Positions 27,571 through 35,765 of a DNA stretch of 45,925 nucleotides are shown here, piece after piece; the first letter of the stretch is position 1, and each line of letters starts with the position of its first letter. Both the position numbers and the translations under genes were made by a program. The stretch covers positions 1 to 45,925 of the forward strand of contig NZ_JAUYOJ010000205.1 of NCBI RefSeq assembly GCF_030697925.1, written 5' to 3'. The notes under the pieces were generated by a model that ran no database searches, had not been told where the DNA came from, and saw only the letters and a list, made by a program, of their open reading frames with translations. The DNA is from Phenylobacterium sp. (GTDB lineage: Bacteria > Pseudomonadota > Alphaproteobacteria > Caulobacterales > Caulobacteraceae).

Positions 27571-28053
27571 GTGACCACCGACCTCAAGACCCGCCCCGAC
27601 ATCTTCCGCGTCGAGCGTTCGATCCAGATCGCCGCCGCGCCGGAATCCGTGCTCGCCTTGATCGAGGACTTCCGGAAGTGGACCCAGTGGTCGCCCTACG
27701 AGCACATGGACGCCGATCTCAAGCGCACCTATGGCGGCGCCGCCAAGGGCGAGGGGGCGACCTATGCGTGGGAAGGCAAGAAGACAGGTTCGGGCAACAT
27801 GCGGATCACCCGCGCCACCCCGTCCCTGGTCCAGATCGACCTCAACATGATCAAGCCGTTCCAGGCCAGCAACCTGGCGGAGTTCACCCTGACCCCACAG
27901 GGCGACGGCACGCGGCTCACCTGGGCCATGAGCGGGACGAAGACCCTGATCTCCAAGCTGATGGGTCTGTTCTTCAACATGGACAGGTTCGTCGGCGGCC
28001 AGTTCGAGACCGGCCTGGCTGACCTCAAGGCCGCCGCCGAGGGCCGCGCCTGA
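27571..28053 (+). CDS. SRPBCC (START/polyketide-cyclase-like) protein
   Basis: The 160 residues fit the SRPBCC fold: 'VERSIQIAAAPESVLALIEDFRKWTQWSPYE' is the typical opening, followed by 'GEGATYAWEGKKTGSGNMRIT' and 'FTLTPQGDGTRLTWAMSG', ending in a long helix. The fold binds hydrophobic ligands in a deep pocket; no catalytic function can be assigned. The GTG has GAAAGGAG upstream. The ECF42-type promoter before it ties it to the sigma factor 5 kb upstream, and SRPBCC proteins are known companions in ECF42 neighbourhoods as I recall. Confidence 0.85.
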   Translation: MTTDLKTRPDIFRVERSIQIAAAPESVLALIEDFRKWTQWSPYEHMDADLKRTYGGAAKGEGATYAWEGKKTGSGNMRITRATPSLVQIDLNMIKPFQASNLAEFTLTPQGDGTRLTWAMSGTKTLISKLMGLFFNMDRFVGGQFETGLADLKAAAEGRA

Positions 28054-28262
28054 TCATGCGCCTATGGCCGATGGTCGGAGCCGGCCCGGGCGTCAGATGC
28101 GCCCCCTCTGGGGGAGCTCCCGGCCGAATGGCCGGGTGAGGGGGACTAAAATGCGCTTCGACGGCGGTTCGACGGGCCTCAGCAGGGGCTAAGGTCCCCC
28201 TCAGGCCCTTCGGGCCAGCTCCCCCAGTGGGGGAGCATCCCAGGCCCGCCGCATATGCGATA
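28054..28262. repeat. ~200-bp palindromic element, copy 2 (inverted)
   Basis: The reverse complement of the element at 22421-22620, with the same arms, inner hairpins (CGGCCGAATGGCCG now left, GGCCCTTCGGGCC right), CTCAGCAGGGG loop and flanking TCCGACCAT..GGCCATA-type ends. It directly follows the SRPBCC stop codon and fills the gap to the histidine kinase gene. Confidence 0.75.
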
Positions 28263-28293
28263 GGCCCTGGGGCTGGCAGGCGCAGATCTCCCG

Positions 28294-30174
28294 TCAGGCG
28301 TCAACGAACCCACGCGCGGACTGGAGCACGCTCGGACGGCAGCGGATCTCGCAGACGACGCCCTCGGACGCAAAAGCGACCACGACCTCGCCATGCAGGT
28401 CGCGGGCGAGGCTCCGCTGCAGGAGACGGGAGCCGAAGCCCGAGCGGACCGGCGGCCGGACCGGCGGCCCGCCGTCCTCGCGCCAAGTGATCGTCAGCAA
28501 GTCCCCCGTCAGGTTCCAGCCGATCGTGACGCGACCATCGGGTGTCGACAGCGCGCCGTACTTCACCGCGTTGGTGGCGAGTTCGTGCAAGGCCAGGCTT
28601 AGCGCCAAGGCGGGCTGAGCGGCCAGCCAGACGGGCTGGCCGGAGCGGCTGATTTGCGACCGCTGCAGGGTTTCGAAGGGGCCCATGGCCGCGGCGATCA
28701 CGTCGACCAGACGTGCGCCGTGCCAGCTCTCGGCCGTGAGGATATCGTGCGCGGCCGCCAGCGCCACCAGGCGCGCTTCCAGGGCGACGCGCGCGCTCAA
28801 CAGGTCGGGGGCGGAGCGCAGCGTCTGGGCAGCGATCGACTGCACCGTGGCCAGGCTGTTCTTCACCCGGTGGTTCAGCTCGTTGATCAGCATCCGCTGC
28901 CTATGCTCGGCGGCGCGCATTTCGGTGACGTCCCTGAAGAGGCCCACAGCCCGTGTGTTGGGGCCGTGCGGACCCGGCGACAGGACGCTGACGCTGACGA
29001 TGTCGCGCTCGACGCCGTTGGGCAGGTGGATCCGGAACTCGCGCTCCTGTCTTGGACTCTCCGACCAATCGGGCGTCGTCCCGATGCCGATGCGCGTGAG
29101 GTCCTTGGGAGCGATCCGCAGGATCACGTCGTCGATGGTCACGATCGCGTCGGGTTCGAAGCCGAAAATCTCGCGCGCGCGCTCGTCAAGCGTGGCTTCG
29201 CGGGTCTGGCGATCCCAGCGAATGGCGCCCAGGCGCGCGATCGCGATCGCTGCGCTCAGCTGCTGACCGCTCTCCTCCGCCGCCGCCTGGGCGCGCGCCT
29301 GCTCAGTGACGTCGAAGCCCTCGACGAAGATGCCGGAAACCTCGCCCTGCACGTTGCTCACCGGCTGCAGGACGAAATCGAGAAGGTGCTGCTCCAAGGG
29401 GCCGTCCGGCCGATCTCTCAGGTTCACCGGCTGAGCCCGGGCGACATGGCGCTTTCCGGTCGCGTAGACGTGGTCCAACAGCTCGATGAACCCCGGATCC
29501 GGGAGGTCGGCGAAGACCTCGGCGTGGAATCTTGCAACCTGGTCCCGCTCCCCGAACAGGCGCTTGTGGGCTTCGTTTCGAAACTCGAAGAGGTGGTCTG
29601 GGCCGCTCAGCAGGCAGATGAACCCCGGCGCCTGTTCCAGCATCTGCCGTTGCCGCTCCGCATTGGCCGCGTCCCTCCGCTCGGCAAGCACCCGCTGGGT
29701 GGTCTCCACCACGAGGGCCAGCACGCCGGCGGGCCGCCCCGCTTCGTCCGGGACGGGAGAGTAGTCGAGGTCGAACCAGAGCGTTTCCAGCACGCCCGAA
29801 CGGCGCAGCTCCAGCGGCTGGTCGCGGTAGTTCAGGGTCGCGCCCGCAAGCACGGTCCTGAGCACCTGCTCGTTGAACTCGATCAACTCGGACCAGGCTT
29901 CCCCCACCTTGCTGCCGAGCAGATCCGGATGACGCGACCCGGCGATCTCGGCATAGGCGTCATTGTAGATCATCACGCCTTCCTCGCCCCACAGCAGCGC
30001 CATGGGCGCGCGCGAGCGCAGCACGATCGCCGTGGCGGTCCTCAGGCTCTGGGGCCAGGCGCTTAGCGGGCCGAGCGAGGTCGAGGCCCAGTCGAACTTC
30101 GCGATCAGGGCGCCTGTCGCACCGCCGTCGCGGAGGAAGGCCGCATCACCGCCCGGATGGTCTGGCTGGCCCAC
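28294..30174 (-). CDS. PAS-domain HWE-family sensor histidine kinase
   Basis: The 626 residues contain three PAS-like domains (about 45-160, 180-300, 310-420) and an HWE kinase core. The phosphoacceptor His is in 'LINELNHRVKNSLATVQSIAAQTL', the N box is 'LALHELATNAVKYGALS', and the 'WREDGGPPV' plus 'GFGSRLLQRSL' motifs are typical of HWE kinases, which in alphaproteobacteria feed the general stress response or similar pathways. No transmembrane segment is seen, so it is cytoplasmic, and no LOV-type Cys motif is evident. The start is the GTG at 30174 with only a weak GGTGA upstream, so the exact N-terminus is unsure. No response regulator gene is adjacent. Confidence 0.9.
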   Translation of the reverse strand: MGQPDHPGGDAAFLRDGGATGALIAKFDWASTSLGPLSAWPQSLRTATAIVLRSRAPMALLWGEEGVMIYNDAYAEIAGSRHPDLLGSKVGEAWSELIEFNEQVLRTVLAGATLNYRDQPLELRRSGVLETLWFDLDYSPVPDEAGRPAGVLALVVETTQRVLAERRDAANAERQRQMLEQAPGFICLLSGPDHLFEFRNEAHKRLFGERDQVARFHAEVFADLPDPGFIELLDHVYATGKRHVARAQPVNLRDRPDGPLEQHLLDFVLQPVSNVQGEVSGIFVEGFDVTEQARAQAAAEESGQQLSAAIAIARLGAIRWDRQTREATLDERAREIFGFEPDAIVTIDDVILRIAPKDLTRIGIGTTPDWSESPRQEREFRIHLPNGVERDIVSVSVLSPGPHGPNTRAVGLFRDVTEMRAAEHRQRMLINELNHRVKNSLATVQSIAAQTLRSAPDLLSARVALEARLVALAAAHDILTAESWHGARLVDVIAAAMGPFETLQRSQISRSGQPVWLAAQPALALSLALHELATNAVKYGALSTPDGRVTIGWNLTGDLLTITWREDGGPPVRPPVRSGFGSRLLQRSLARDLHGEVVVAFASEGVVCEIRCRPSVLQSARGFVDA

Positions 30175-30353
30175 GTTTCACCGATGTTCTGCATCAAAAT
30201 GAAGCACATGATCCAGGTTTTGCCGCAACCAACCAGCGCGAGAGCCGAGCGCGCCCAGGGACGGCTTGGGCGCCCTAGGCCGAGGCCCGATTTCCGCGAG
30301 ATTCCGGGTCGCGCGCGTCGGCCGCCGGCGTCCGGTTCGTCCTCGGCCGCGAA

Positions 30354-30386
30354 GGGAGTCGCCCTCAATCGCGAGAAGGGCGACCC
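30354..30386 (-). terminator. Hairpin after the secreted-protein gene
   Basis: GGG(AG)TCGCCCT pairs with AGGGCGACCC with a 2-nt bulge. It lies 13 bp past the stop of the minus-strand gene at 30399. There is no T tract. Confidence 0.45.
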
Positions 30387-30398
30387 ACTCAAGGCGGT

Positions 30399-30851
30399 CT
30401 ACTTGATGAACTTCAGCTCACGGCCGAGGAAGCCGCCCCGGGTGGTCCGCAGGGTCTCGCGCGACACCGCGGCCTGGTTGGCCTTCACCGGCGAGCCGAA
30501 GGCCGCCGAGGTCTGCTTGTCCAGTTCCTCGTCCGACTGATCGAAGACCGCCATGTTCTTGTATTCGACCATCAGGACCAGATCCGGTTCATTGTCGCGC
30601 ACGTCGTTCACGCTGAGAATCTTGTAGCTGATGACGTCGCCGCGCTTCTTGGCGGCTTCCTGGATCGCCTTCCAGGGGCCGTTCAGATAGGCCATGTAGT
30701 CGTCGAACATGCCGGGCTTGGTCTCGATATAGCCGACCGACCAGACCGTACCTTGAGCGTAAACGCGTTCCGCCGTCTGGGCCTGGGCAATACCGGCGCT
30801 GCCGCAAGCGATGGTTGCGGCAAGCGCGGCGGCGCGAATGATAGTCTTCAT
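30399..30851 (-). CDS. Secreted protein of unknown function
   Basis: The 150 residues begin with a clear signal peptide (about 1-25, ending AQAQ). The mature part is mixed alpha/beta with 'VWSVGYIETKPGMFDDYMAYLNGPWKAIQEAAKKRGDVISYKIL' and ends 'SRETLRTTRGGFLGRELKFIK'. The pattern loosely suggests a dimeric alpha-beta barrel (NIPSNAP/DABB-like) exported to the periplasm, but I do not recognise the family with certainty. It has its own upstream region with an inverted repeat and is separated from the kinase gene by 224 bp. Confidence 0.75.
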   Translation of the reverse strand: MKTIIRAAALAATIACGSAGIAQAQTAERVYAQGTVWSVGYIETKPGMFDDYMAYLNGPWKAIQEAAKKRGDVISYKILSVNDVRDNEPDLVLMVEYKNMAVFDQSDEELDKQTSAAFGSPVKANQAAVSRETLRTTRGGFLGRELKFIK

Positions 30852-30867
30852 GATCTCTTCTCGCTAA

Positions 30868-30920
30868 CGGGACGAGACGGCTGAACTCCCCCGAGCCCTG
30901 ATCTGCTGACCGTCGTCCCG
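30868..30920. promoter_or_regulatory. Spaced inverted repeat upstream of the secreted-protein gene
   Basis: CGGGACGA(GA)CGG at 30868-30880 and CCGTCGTCCCG at 30910-30920 are near-perfect reverse complements about 30 bp apart, 17 to 69 bp before the start codon at 30851. It could be a pair of regulator half-sites. Confidence 0.35.
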
Positions 30921-30995
30921 TCGATACTGAACGCCTGAGATGGAAACTTGGCAATAACTTATGCAGCGCTGTTATGATGCATTATGAATACGGGG

Positions 30996-31484
30996 TCAGA
31001 GGCCTGCTCCGGGCTTCTTGCGCCGGGGTCGTTCCCACATCACGCCGGGATAGCCCTTGAGCGGCGCCAGGGGCTCGCCGGCATAGGCCCAGTCGGCCTT
31101 CTCATGCAGCGACATGTGGTAGCGCGGCTCGCGGCCGGTGCGGGTGGTGAAGAGGGCGCGGGGGATATTGACCATGGTCGGAGAGCGGGCGCGTTCGTAG
31201 ATCAGCGGCGTGCCGCACCGGGCGCAGAAGCTCCGCGCGGTCCCGGCCTTGGCGTCCTCGAACCGGCTGATGCTCGCCGCGCCCTTCAGGATCCGGAAGC
31301 GGCTGCGGTAGCTGCCCACATAGGTCGCATAGGCGGTCCCTTGGGCATGGCGGCTGGCGGCGGAATGGTCGTGCCAGGCCCAGCGGGCGGGGACGTCGAT
31401 CTCCAGCGCCACCGCGCCGCAGACGCAGGCGCCCTCCGCCTGGACGGCCGAGGCCTTGCCGGTCTTGGAGGCTGCCTTGCGCAT
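30996..31484 (-). CDS. GFA-like (glutathione-dependent formaldehyde-activating family) protein
   Basis: The 162 residues resemble the GFA/CENP-V fold with 'GACVCGAVALEID' near the start and the C-x-x-C motif 'FCARCGTPLIYER'. The central Cys cluster of the family (usually C-H-C-x-x-C) is replaced by 'HDHSAAS', so only part of the two-zinc site remains. The end 'GYPGVMWERP' is typical of a proteobacterial subgroup. The family name derives from one member; the activity of this one is unknown. The ATG at 31484 is chosen because upstream residues in frame are low-complexity. Confidence 0.75.
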   Translation of the reverse strand: MRKAASKTGKASAVQAEGACVCGAVALEIDVPARWAWHDHSAASRHAQGTAYATYVGSYRSRFRILKGAASISRFEDAKAGTARSFCARCGTPLIYERARSPTMVNIPRALFTTRTGREPRYHMSLHEKADWAYAGEPLAPLKGYPGVMWERPRRKKPGAGL

Positions 31485-31549
31485 GTGAACCCCGCGAGCT
31501 TGCGCTTTCCATCTAGCTCCTAGACGCTGGCCCGCAAGGGGAGGCCATC

Positions 31550-32824
31550 GTGACATCGCAATCCAGCCCGTCGGCCGAGGCCCCCACGGGGTTCGCCCCC
31601 TACCTGTTCGCCCACGCCGCCTGGTTCCTGGCCTTCGGGGTGCAGGTGGTGCTGTTCCCCTATCTGGTGCGGGTGGTGCTGCAGGAGAGCGAGGTCCGCT
31701 TCGGATTGGCCCAGATGGCGCTGCAACTGCCAACCACCCTGTTCATCCTGCTGGGCGGGGCCCTGGCCGACCGGGTCCCGGTCAAGTCCATCGTCGTGGT
31801 CGCCTGCGCCTTCGCGGTGCTGATCTTCGGCGGCCTGGGCGCGGTGGTCAGCCTGGGCGTGCTGACCTATGGCCTGATCATCACCTACGCGCTCACCGTC
31901 GGGACCGCCCAGGCCTTCGCCACCCCGGCCCGCGACAGCCTGCTCAGCCTGGTGGCCCCGGCCAGGGGCGGGGTCCAGGGCGCGGTGGCCTACGCCTCGC
32001 TCGCTCAGTTCGGCGGCCAGATCCTCGGCATGGGCTGCGCCGCCGCCGCCCCGCTGGTGGGGGTCGGCCCCCTGCTGCTGGGCCAGGCGGGGCTCATGGC
32101 CGTGGCGACGCTGGCGGCCCTGCGCATCCGCCCGCGCCCGGCCTATGTCCGCCCCCGCCGCGAGGGCGGCCTGCTGATCGGTATCGGCCGCGACATCCGC
32201 GAGGGCTTCGCCGCGGTCCTGGCCTCGCCGGTCATCGCCCCGGTCATGCTGTGCGGCGTGGCCATGGGCGTCTGTTTCATGGGCAGCTTCTTCGTCCTGC
32301 TGCCGCTGATCGTGGAGAGCTATTTCGACGGCCAGGTCTTGAGCCCCGGCAAGACCGAGATCGCCGCGGCGCTCGGCCTGTTCAGCATGTGCTTCTGGAT
32401 CGGCAGCATGGTCTCGGCGCTGGCCCTGGTGCGCATCGGCCCCCTGCGCCGCAAGGGCCTGATCTATCTCGCAGCCCTCGGGGCCGGCGGGGTGATCCTG
32501 ATCCTCTGCGGCTTCCGCATGCCCTTCTGGCTGCTCTGCGGGCTGAACTTCGCCTGGGGCCTGGGCGGCGGCGTGGCCATGACGCTGGGCCGCTCCTTCG
32601 TCCAGCAGCACGCCCCCGAGGCCGTCCGCGCCCGGGTGCTGTCGATCTTCACCCTGGGCCTGATGGGCGGCGGGCCGCTGGGGGCGCTGGCCGACGGCTT
32701 CCTGGCCCAGGCCATCGGCCCCCATGCCGCGGTGATCTTCCCCGGCGCCCTGATGCTGCTGATCGTCGCCGGCCTGCTGGCCTTCTCCCGGGTCCCCAAA
32801 CTCAGCGACTTCCCGACGACCTAG
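31550..32824 (+). CDS. MFS transporter
   Basis: The 424 residues contain about 12 hydrophobic helices and the cytoplasmic loop motif 'GGALADRVPVKSIVVV' between helices 2 and 3, typical of the major facilitator superfamily. 'ATPARDSLLSLVAP' and the overall pattern recall the EntS/MFS_3 group of exporters, though the substrate is not readable. The GTG start has AGGGGAGG 5 nt upstream. It is divergent from the GFA gene and stands alone. Confidence 0.9.
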   Translation: MTSQSSPSAEAPTGFAPYLFAHAAWFLAFGVQVVLFPYLVRVVLQESEVRFGLAQMALQLPTTLFILLGGALADRVPVKSIVVVACAFAVLIFGGLGAVVSLGVLTYGLIITYALTVGTAQAFATPARDSLLSLVAPARGGVQGAVAYASLAQFGGQILGMGCAAAAPLVGVGPLLLGQAGLMAVATLAALRIRPRPAYVRPRREGGLLIGIGRDIREGFAAVLASPVIAPVMLCGVAMGVCFMGSFFVLLPLIVESYFDGQVLSPGKTEIAAALGLFSMCFWIGSMVSALALVRIGPLRRKGLIYLAALGAGGVILILCGFRMPFWLLCGLNFAWGLGGGVAMTLGRSFVQQHAPEAVRARVLSIFTLGLMGGGPLGALADGFLAQAIGPHAAVIFPGALMLLIVAGLLAFSRVPKLSDFPTT

Positions 32825-32855
32825 CCCTTGCCGGCGACCGCCGGCGCCAAAGGCA

Positions 32856-32926
32856 GACCACGGAAAGCACGAAAAACGCGGAGGGAGCCTCGCCCTCTCT
32901 CCGTGCTTTCCGTGTCGTCCGTGGTC
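32856..32926. repeat. CACGAAA-type hairpin repeat
   Basis: GACCACGGAAAGCACG..CGGAG on the left pairs with CTCCGTGCTTTCCGTG..CCGTGGTC on the right, with small bulges. It belongs with the hairpins at 14187 and 37710-37975 and may also terminate the MFS transcript. Confidence 0.65.
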
Positions 32927-33012
32927 AAATCTTACGGCTTCGCCGCGCCCCCGCCACGCCTTGACGCCCCGATCCCCACGGCCGACCCTGCGCGCAGGGG
33001 AGTGACGCCAAA

Positions 33013-33404
33013 TTGGACAAGGCTTTTCTAATTCAGCTCGCCGGCTCGGCCGCCGCGGTCATGGCCCTGGTGGGCCTGGCCGCCTGGGCCAAGATCGCCA
33101 AGCCGCTCACCCCGCTGGACGACGCCCGCGCGCGCCGCCTGCTGGCGCAGGAGTTCCCCGGCAAGCCCTTGGAGCGCGTCTGGGTCGCCACCGACGGCCG
33201 CGGCGCGGTGGCCCGCTCCGGCGCTTCGGCCCTGGTGCTGTTCGAGCTGGGTGACGCCTATGTGGCCCGCCACATCCCCTGGGCCCAGGCGGTGGCGTCC
33301 TCGTTCCGCGACGGGGTGGTCAAGATCGACCTCTCCGACGTGGCAGCCCCCATGGCCCGCATCGCCCTGGACCGCTGGCCCCCGTCCCCGCGCGAGGCCG
33401 CCTG

Positions 33405-33405
<1 letters not shown>
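33013..33405 (+). CDS. Small membrane-anchored protein upstream of a hydroxylase
   Basis: The 130 residues start with one N-terminal membrane helix ('LAGSAAAVMALVGLAAWAKI') and continue as a soluble domain with 'ARARRLLAQEFPGKPLERVWVATDGRGAVARSG'. I recognise no family. The TTG start at 33013 has GGGGAG about 10 nt upstream. Its TGA overlaps the ATG of the sterol-desaturase-family gene, so the two are coupled and the protein may be an accessory to the hydroxylase. Confidence 0.7.
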
Positions 33406-34316
<911 letters not shown>

Positions 34317-34368
34317 GCCGCTGCGCGCGTCGGTCGTCATCCCCCCACGCCTGTCATCCCCAACGCCT

Positions 34369-34402
34369 GTCATCCCGGTCTTGCTTCGCAAACCGGGATG
34401 AC
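34369..34402. repeat. Second copy of the GTCATCCCGGT hairpin
   Basis: GTCATCCCGGT-C-TTGC-TTC-GCAA-ACCGGGATGAC, the reverse-orientation counterpart of the hairpin at 9081-9118. It is preceded by two further partial units CTGTCATCCCC (about 34332-34361), giving a short tandem array. Confidence 0.65.
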
Positions 34403-34445
34403 GACGGTGGGGGCGTGCTCGCGCCATGCCTTGAACCCCCACCCC

Positions 34446-35072
34446 CTACCGCTCGCCCACCCCGGGCCCGCTGATCACCGCCCCGTCGCTGAACCGCTGC
34501 ACGAAGACGTTGATCTTGGTCGGCCCGGACGCCTTGTCGCCCTCGCCCCAGACCTTGGGCGCCAGCCGCGCGGCCCGCCAGCGGATCACATCGAACTGCA
34601 GCCGCGCCACCGGCACGGTGGTGGGCGCCGCGGCCTTGGCGATGGTCCAGGCCTCGTCGGCCAGCAGCTCGGCCTGCACCCCGCGCGCCTGCACATACAT
34701 GTCGCTGAAATCGGGATGGACCCGCAGCCACTCATAGACCGTGCCCGTCACCGGCATGTCGGGGCCCGCGCAGATATCGACCATGCTCTCGCCGGCCGCA
34801 ATCCGCCGGCAGATCGCCTCGCCGATCTCCACGGCATAGAGGTCGCAGCGCCCCCAGTCGTGCTTGCGCCGCGCCTTGCGCGCCTCGATCAGCTCCAAAT
34901 GGGCGCTGGCCGCCGCCCGCCGCGCCGCGCTGCGCGCCTCCCGCTGCCTGTTCGCGAGCTTGTGCCGGGAAATAGATATGGTGTCCCCGCGTTCCTCGGG
35001 GAGCCTGCTCCACAGCGGCGCAGGGGTGGGCCGGGGCGTCGCCCTCCCGATAGTCCTTTCTCTCCCAGCCAC
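34446..35072 (-). CDS. Phage terminase small-subunit-like protein
   Basis: This 208-residue ORF has a basic, Ala/Arg-rich helical region (about 40-70) and a helix-turn-helix-like core 'ICRRIAAGESMVDICAGPDMPVTGTVYEWLRVHPDFSDMYVQAR'. 'QFDVIRWRAARLAPKVWGEGD' follows. This is the pattern of Sf6-type terminase small subunits, which recognise DNA for packaging. No large terminase, portal or capsid gene is nearby. The only in-frame start is a GTG inside a GST pseudogene, so the first ~13 residues are chimeric and the native 5' end is probably lost; a TTG near residue 59 is an alternative start. Confidence 0.55.
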   Translation of the reverse strand: MAGRERTIGRATPRPTPAPLWSRLPEERGDTISISRHKLANRQREARSAARRAAASAHLELIEARKARRKHDWGRCDLYAVEIGEAICRRIAAGESMVDICAGPDMPVTGTVYEWLRVHPDFSDMYVQARGVQAELLADEAWTIAKAAAPTTVPVARLQFDVIRWRAARLAPKVWGEGDKASGPTKINVFVQRFSDGAVISGPGVGER

Positions 35073-35206
35073 GTACTCAGCGCCGGCAGTCGGTTGTCCA
35101 GCATTGCCGGGCCCCGGGGACGGCGCTCCTCGATCTACGCGTCGCCTGCGTGGAAGGCGTAGAACTCGACCGGGTTCTGAGCGTGCGGCTCGCTGGAGTT
35201 CAGCAG
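35036..35206 (-). pseudogene. GST gene remnant
   Basis: The sequence aligns without gaps over most of its length to the intact GST gene at 35766-36413 (codons about 105-158): 'LNSSEPHAQNPVEFY' and 'LDNRLPALSTWLGEK' against 'LNSIEPHAQNLIELD' and 'LDRRLEALGAWLGEK'. It contains an in-frame TAG (complement of 35136-35138) and a one-base insertion after the GEK codons. Both ends are abrupt: the right end stops 1 bp before a 12-bp direct repeat, the left end runs into the terminase-like ORF. Confidence 0.8.
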
Positions 35207-35207
35207 T

Positions 35208-35219
35208 CTAACCTCTAGT
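35208..35219. repeat. 12-bp direct repeat, left copy
   Basis: CTAACCTCTAGT; the identical sequence is at 35749-35760. The pair flanks the DnaA-box/DUF2188 block and lies exactly at the edge of the GST remnant. Confidence 0.7.
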
Positions 35220-35286
35220 TATCCACAATCTGCCAACACGGTGTCTGTGGATAGATCTGGGGATAACCTGGGAGCCCTGTGGATAG
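35219..35286. promoter_or_regulatory. Cluster of four DnaA-box-like sequences
   Basis: TTATCCACA (35219-35227, perfect consensus, plus strand), then on the minus strand CTATCCACA (35246-35254), TTATCCCCA (35258-35266) and CTATCCACA (35278-35286). Four boxes in 68 bp is far above chance in this GC-rich DNA. No dnaA, hemE or repA gene is close, so chromosomal oriC is unlikely. Confidence 0.6.
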
Positions 35287-35334
35287 GGCTGATGGGGTGA
35301 TCGACCGTCGCAACGAGTCACCGCTGAAATAGAA

Positions 35335-35364
35335 AAGCCGGGGGTGTGCAACCACCCCCGGCTT
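35335..35364. terminator. Strong hairpin, terminator-like on the minus strand
   Basis: A 12-bp perfect stem (AAGCCGGGGGTG / CACCCCCGGCTT) with a 6-nt loop; minus-strand transcripts would meet TTTT after it. It separates the DnaA-box cluster from the DUF2188 gene. Confidence 0.7.
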
Positions 35365-35373
35365 GTTGAAACC

Positions 35374-35447
35374 GCCGGGTGGGCGGCTTCGATCTACCAA
35401 CATTCGGACATTGCGTTCGGAATCAGTTCGAAGGCAACCCACCCGGC
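35374..35447 (+). promoter_or_regulatory. Large stem-loop in the leader of the DUF2188 gene
   Basis: GCCGGGTGGG-CG-GCTTCG (35374-35391) pairs with CGAAGGC-AA-CCCACCCGGC (35429-35447), about 17 bp with a small internal loop. The 37-nt apical loop contains TTCGGA twice. The stem ends 20 nt before the ATG, close to the AAAGGAG ribosome-binding site. Confidence 0.5.
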
Positions 35448-35467
35448 AACCAAAAAAGGAGCGGCAA

Positions 35468-35689
35468 ATGGCCCGCACCCAATACGTTGTCGTGAACTAT
35501 CAGAACCAATGGCACGTATCGCTCAACGGAGAGCGTTACGGCCCTTATGCGACCCAGAAGGACGCAATCAGGTCGGCAGTCGACGCCGCTCACAAGGCCA
35601 CCAACTCTCAGGTCTTGGTCCAAGGCGCGGACAGCAAGTTCCGAACGGAATGGACCTACGGCAGCGATCCCTATCCGCCTCGCGGATAA
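35468..35689 (+). CDS. DUF2188-family small protein
   Basis: The 73 residues match the DUF2188 pattern: 'WHVSLNGERYGPYATQKDAIRSAVDAAHKA' followed by 'SQVLVQGADSKFRTEWTYGSDPYPP'. It is a small alpha/beta protein, probably cytoplasmic, with no function known to me. AAAGGAG lies upstream of the ATG. Its codon usage and base composition are AT-richer than the neighbours, in keeping with an acquired segment. Hairpins lie on both sides, and the whole block sits between 12-bp direct repeats. Confidence 0.8.
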   Translation: MARTQYVVVNYQNQWHVSLNGERYGPYATQKDAIRSAVDAAHKATNSQVLVQGADSKFRTEWTYGSDPYPPRG

Positions 35690-35700
35690 CCACCGAGAAA

Positions 35701-35722
35701 CCCCCAGCCACAGGGCTGGGGG
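35701..35722. terminator. Hairpin terminator between DUF2188 and GST genes
   Basis: CCCCCAGCC-ACAG-GGCTGGGGG, a perfect 9-bp stem between the convergent DUF2188 (plus) and GST (minus) genes. Confidence 0.7.
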
Positions 35723-35748
35723 CCATCGGAGTTTCTGGGACGCTATAC

Positions 35749-35760
35749 CTAACCTCTAGT
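35749..35760. repeat. 12-bp direct repeat, right copy
   Basis: CTAACCTCTAGT, identical to 35208-35219, 5 bp past the stop codon of the intact GST gene. Confidence 0.7.
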
Positions 35761-35765
35761 CCCCA

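Noticed and set aside
30316..30344. A fourth ECF42-like site, CGTCGG-N16-CGTCCTC, on the plus strand
   Set aside because: The spacer is 16 instead of 17, the first box is off by one base, and no plus-strand gene follows before the convergent gene at 30399-30851.
34446..35072. Prophage
   Set aside because: Only one terminase small-subunit-like ORF is present; no large terminase, portal, capsid, tail, integrase or lysis genes are seen nearby.
35219..35286. Chromosomal replication origin
   Set aside because: Despite the DnaA-box cluster there is no hemE, dnaA, gidA or rpmH type neighbour, and the boxes lie inside a small repeat-bounded segment. Flagellar and housekeeping neighbours do not match a Caulobacter oriC.
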